Made by a program: the position numbers and the translations under genes
Notes under the pieces: generated by a model
What the model was told of the DNA's origin: nothing
Databases searched by the model: none
The model's input: only the letters and a program-made list of their open reading frames with translations
Shown here: one piece after another, positions 4,933-5,388 of the stretch
Layout: each line of letters opens with the position of its first letter
How positions within the stretch are numbered: the stretch's first letter is position 1
Origin: Rhodobacterales bacterium UBA3089
GTDB lineage: Bacteria; Pseudomonadota; Alphaproteobacteria; Rhodobacterales; Rhodobacteraceae
Reading direction: 5' to 3'
Length of the DNA stretch: 5,388 nt
Assembly (NCBI GenBank): GCA_002367255.1
Contig: DFBD01000180.1
Span: 1 to 5,388, forward strand

Positions 4933-5388
4933 TTATTCCGTCGGCGCATTCGCATTTTTCCCAGCCATAACAACACTTATCGAATACGCTACGTTTGGGG
5001 GCATTTCGGACAAAATTCCGGCAGCGGATTCCGGTTTCATGCGTGACAGAAACCCGGCGGCAAAGCTGACTTCCATAGTTTGGAAAATTTCGGCCGCACT
5101 CTTGGCTTTCATTTTCTCGTACACTTCCGTCAGTTGCTTTAGGTCATTTTCCGCCGCACTGTCAGCAATTGCCAATGTATTCGCCAATTTCTGCTCCGCC
5201 TGTGTCAGAGCAGCTAATTGCCGGGCGATACGCTGTTCGACCAGATTCAATTCGTGCTGGCGCTCCACCAGTTCAATCTCGTTGTGGGTTAACTGTTCCT
5301 GTCGCGTCCGGATCGATTCTAACAATGACCCGATCTCCGGTTCAGGTACAGGCGGTGTTGGTGGCGAAGTTGCGACAGGGGTTTCCTC
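4933..5388 (-). CDS. MotE-family flagellar protein, coiled coil plus MgtE_N-like domain (N-terminus cut by window edge)
   Basis: The frame is open to the right window edge and ends at TAA (4933-4935), giving 151 C-terminal residues. A TTG at 5325 is not the start, because the frame continues upstream without a stop. In order: a Pro-rich linker (fragment residues 1-20, with SPPTPPVPEPE); a charged heptad-like coiled coil (about 22-85, with RTRQEQL, VERQHELNLVEQRIARQ); and a C-terminal helical domain (about 91-143, IFQTMEVSFAAGFLSRMKPESAAGILSEMPP) of the MgtE_N/FliG-like type. This order matches MotE-family proteins, where an N-terminal signal or membrane anchor precedes linker, coiled coil and MgtE_N domain; that anchor would lie outside the window. 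In Sinorhizobium MotE is a periplasmic chaperone for the motor protein MotC. Whether this protein does the same is unproven, but adjacency to motA supports a motor function. Generic MgtE_N-domain protein is the cautious alternative. Confidence 0.82.
   Translation of the reverse strand, partial: EETPVATSPPTPPVPEPEIGSLLESIRTRQEQLTHNEIELVERQHELNLVEQRIARQLAALTQAEQKLANTLAIADSAAENDLKQLTEVYEKMKAKSAAEIFQTMEVSFAAGFLSRMKPESAAGILSEMPPNVAYSISVVMAGKNANAPTE

Noticed and set aside
4933..5325. TTG at 5325 as the start of the MotE-family gene
   Set aside because: The frame continues upstream to the window edge as a Pro-rich linker without a stop, and MotE proteins need an N-terminal export or membrane segment, so the gene is simply truncated by the window.

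Overview
The window looks like chromosomal DNA from a flagellated alphaproteobacterium, most plausibly a marine Rhodobacterales-type organism of moderate GC. The reasons are a MotA of the long E. coli-like type, a MotE-family protein encoded directly upstream of it, a DUF2161-type PD-(D/E)XK protein (a family I associate with this class), and dense minus-strand gene packing. The taxonomic guess is inference from gene content, not a measured result. All five genes I can support lie on the minus strand, so transcription runs from high to low coordinates.

Right part (5388 down to 1590), flagellar motor block. The window opens inside a MotE-family gene (4933-5388, 5' end cut off by the window edge): a proline-rich linker, a coiled coil and a C-terminal MgtE_N/FliG-like helical domain. 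After an 83-base gap comes motA (3980-4849), complete, with four membrane segments and the conserved cytoplasmic charges and prolines. Its stop overlaps the start of a large gene (1590-3983) in an ATGA junction. That gene encodes an exported 797-residue protein with a signal peptide, a beta-rich AMIN-like N-terminal domain, a long Pro/acidic linker and a C-terminal alpha-helical repeat (TPR-like) half. No motB follows motA. The order MotE-like, MotA, large periplasmic protein suggests that the third protein works at the stator, perhaps as a periplasmic scaffold. This is the most interesting gene in the window.

Left part (1589 down to 1). A 75-base gap leads to a DUF2161 protein (822-1514), a predicted PD-(D/E)XK phosphodiesterase with a C-terminal winged-helix-like region. 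Its last codons form one arm of a long inverted repeat (797-852), which probably acts as a 3'-end or terminator structure. A roughly 290-base intergenic stretch (532-821) follows. It holds a weak promoter candidate whose -10 lies inside a TCACAC/GTGTGA inverted repeat, plus a seven-codon upstream reading frame. It precedes a dual-specificity-type protein tyrosine phosphatase (1-531) whose C-terminus runs off the left edge.

The three motor genes probably form one transcript. The nuclease-like gene may be read through from that transcript or have its own promoter. The phosphatase looks like a separate unit. I see no tRNA, rRNA, CRISPR array or mobile element.
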